Shown piece after piece: positions 5,908 through 6,533 of a DNA stretch of 6,533 nucleotides. The position numbers and the translations under genes are program-made. The notes beneath the pieces are model-generated. The model had not been told where the DNA came from. It ran no database searches and saw only the letters and a program-made list of their open reading frames with translations. Positions within the stretch are counted from its first letter, which is position 1. Each line of letters begins with the position of its first letter. Origin of the DNA: Acidobacteriota bacterium (GTDB taxonomy: Bacteria > Acidobacteriota > Terriglobia > Terriglobales > Acidobacteriaceae); NCBI GenBank assembly GCA_003224995.1, contig QIAI01000174.1, positions 1-6,533 on the forward strand. Direction: 5' to 3'.

Positions 5908-6011
5908 TTCGGGATTTCTTGCGTTCTCGGTGCTCTAGTCAGGGACGGTTAGAAAGGGGTGCCACCGGACACGAGACCTGAGACCTGACTTTGGACTTCC
6001 TCCCTCAAGCG
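5908..6011. other. Intergenic between repeat array and terminator
   Basis: No gene is recognised. A 7-bp direct repeat, GAGACCT, occurs twice head to tail (5973-5979 and 5980-5986). CTCCC at 6000-6004 can pair with GGGAG at 6012-6016, overlapping the 5' arm of the terminator stem. The ARPP-1 3' untranslated region would be about 190 nt if transcription ends at 6038. Confidence 0.4.
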
Positions 6012-6038
6012 GGGAGAGCTTCGGCTCTCCCTTTTTTT
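6012..6038 (+). terminator. Rho-independent terminator
   Basis: GGGAGAGC (6012-6019) and GCTCTCCC (6024-6031) form a perfect 8-bp stem closed by a TTCG loop, followed at once by seven T residues (6032-6038). This is a textbook intrinsic terminator on the plus strand. It lies 168 bp after the ARPP-1 stop and 82 bp before the next gene, so it separates the two transcription units. Confidence 0.92.
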
Positions 6039-6059
6039 GCGCGCTCGCAGCAGGAAAAA

Positions 6060-6079
6060 TCAGACTTCTTTCAGACTTC
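6060..6079 (+). repeat. 9-bp direct repeat upstream of the YncE-like gene
   Basis: TCAGACTTC occurs at 6060-6068 and again at 6071-6079, an 11-bp period, roughly one helical turn, so both copies face the same side of DNA. It lies 40-60 bp upstream of the ATG at 6121, where a promoter is expected because a terminator precedes it. It could be a regulator site; no clear -35/-10 pair is visible. Confidence 0.4.
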
Positions 6080-6109
6080 GTCTTGTAAGCTGGCTTCCAG
6101 TCGCCGCTT

Positions 6110-6115
6110 GGGAGG
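6110..6115 (+). promoter_or_regulatory. Ribosome binding site of the YncE-like gene
   Basis: GGGAGG at 6110-6115 lies 5 nt before the ATG at 6121 and fixes this start. The surrounding block TGGGAGGATGACATGA differs by one base from that of the gene at 4723. Confidence 0.8.
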
Positions 6116-6120
6116 ATGAC

Positions 6121-6533
6121 ATGACGAGATCACGGATCGCCTCGGTCGCAATTCTCATTTCTTTTTTGTCTGTCTTGCTGGTCGCCGCGGCTCCGGGATA
6201 TCACTTGCTGAGGACGTGGAAGCTTGGCGGCGACGGCGGATGGGATTATCTGAAGGTGGATAGCGCAGCGCGTCGGCTATACATCTCGCGTGGCACCAAA
6301 GTGGTGGTCATCGATGTCGATTCAGGCAAGCCGGTTGGCGAGATCGCGGATACCCCCGGCGTTCATGGCATCGCCCTCGTGCCCGAAATTGGCAAAGGGT
6401 TCACCAGCAATGGGCGGGAAGACACGGTCAGCGTATTTGACATGCAGAGCCTGAAGACGCTGAACAAGATCAAAGTAGGCAACCGGCCGGACGCGATATG
6501 GTACGACCCCGCCAGCAAGCGCGTGTTCACGTT
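6121..6533 (+). CDS. Exported YncE/YVTN-type beta-propeller protein, 5' part
   Basis: The gene is open to the window edge, giving 137 codons of the N-terminus with no stop. A signal peptide is clear (residues 1 to about 25; MTRSRIASVAILISFLSVLL). Propeller repeats follow: GGDGGWDYLKVDSAARRLYI, then VVVIDVDSGKPVGEI, then PGVHGIALVPEIGKGFTSNG, DTVSVFDMQSLKTL and NRPDAIWYDPASKRVF. These D-x-x-x-x-R-hydrophobic-Y/F and V-x-V-hydrophobic-D/D-x-x-[ST] patterns are typical of YncE family proteins, periplasmic or extracellular seven-bladed propellers whose ligands are mostly unknown. It is a separate unit after the terminator at 6012-6038. The missing C-terminus could hold further blades. Confidence 0.9.
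   Translation, partial: MTRSRIASVAILISFLSVLLVAAAPGYHLLRTWKLGGDGGWDYLKVDSAARRLYISRGTKVVVIDVDSGKPVGEIADTPGVHGIALVPEIGKGFTSNGREDTVSVFDMQSLKTLNKIKVGNRPDAIWYDPASKRVFT

Noticed and set aside
5843..5910. CRISPR array
   Set aside because: Units are 14 bp, contiguous and without unique spacers, and no cas genes are in the window.
1..6533. tRNA, rRNA, insertion sequence or phage elements
   Set aside because: No clover-leaf sequence, conserved rRNA stretch, transposase-like frame or terminal inverted repeat pair was recognised on either strand.

Overview
The window looks like chromosomal DNA from a member of the Acidobacteriota, probably class Terriglobia. This is inferred from the gene families and their style (secreted M24 peptidase, zinc-finger anti-sigma factor fused to Asp-box repeats, ARPP-1/DUF6569 protein, YncE-type propeller, moderately high G+C). 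No rRNA or other taxonomic marker is present, so the assignment rests on family recognition from memory.

Layout, left to right. Positions 1-402 hold no confident gene. There is a clean minus-strand intrinsic terminator at 11-39 and a possible decayed reading frame (31-228, minus). A DUF983 zinc-ribbon membrane protein lies on the minus strand (403-795). It is divergent from a secreted M24-family (Xaa-Pro aminopeptidase-like) metallopeptidase on the plus strand (948-2257). That peptidase is split by a frameshift at about 1727-1736 into an N-terminal half and a C-terminal catalytic half, with a GTGA start/stop overlap at the junction. Converging on it with a 19-bp gap is a minus-strand pair: a sigma-70-family sigma factor (3647-4600), followed 41 bp downstream by a membrane anti-sigma factor with an N-terminal zinc-binding domain and three C-terminal Asp-boxes (2277-3605). 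A 122-bp divergent intergenic region with two dyads separates the sigma gene from a plus-strand exported ARPP-1/DUF6569 protein (4723-5844). Downstream is a 276-bp intergenic region. It contains an array of 14-bp palindromic tandem repeats that begins at the stop codon, a textbook UUCG-loop terminator (6012-6038), and a pair of 9-bp direct repeats. The window ends inside an exported YncE/YVTN-type beta-propeller gene (6121 onward).

How the genes work together (inference). The sigma/anti-sigma pair looks like an envelope-signalling switch: a cytoplasmic zinc domain could hold the sigma factor while an extracytoplasmic Asp-box domain senses a signal. Several neighbours encode exported or membrane proteins (peptidase, ARPP-1 protein, YncE propeller, DUF983), so they are plausible but unproven members of an envelope-related regulon. 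I do not see a clearly new defence or mobile system. The most unusual items are the split peptidase with its coupled junction, the Asp-box anti-sigma architecture, and the palindromic tandem repeat array.
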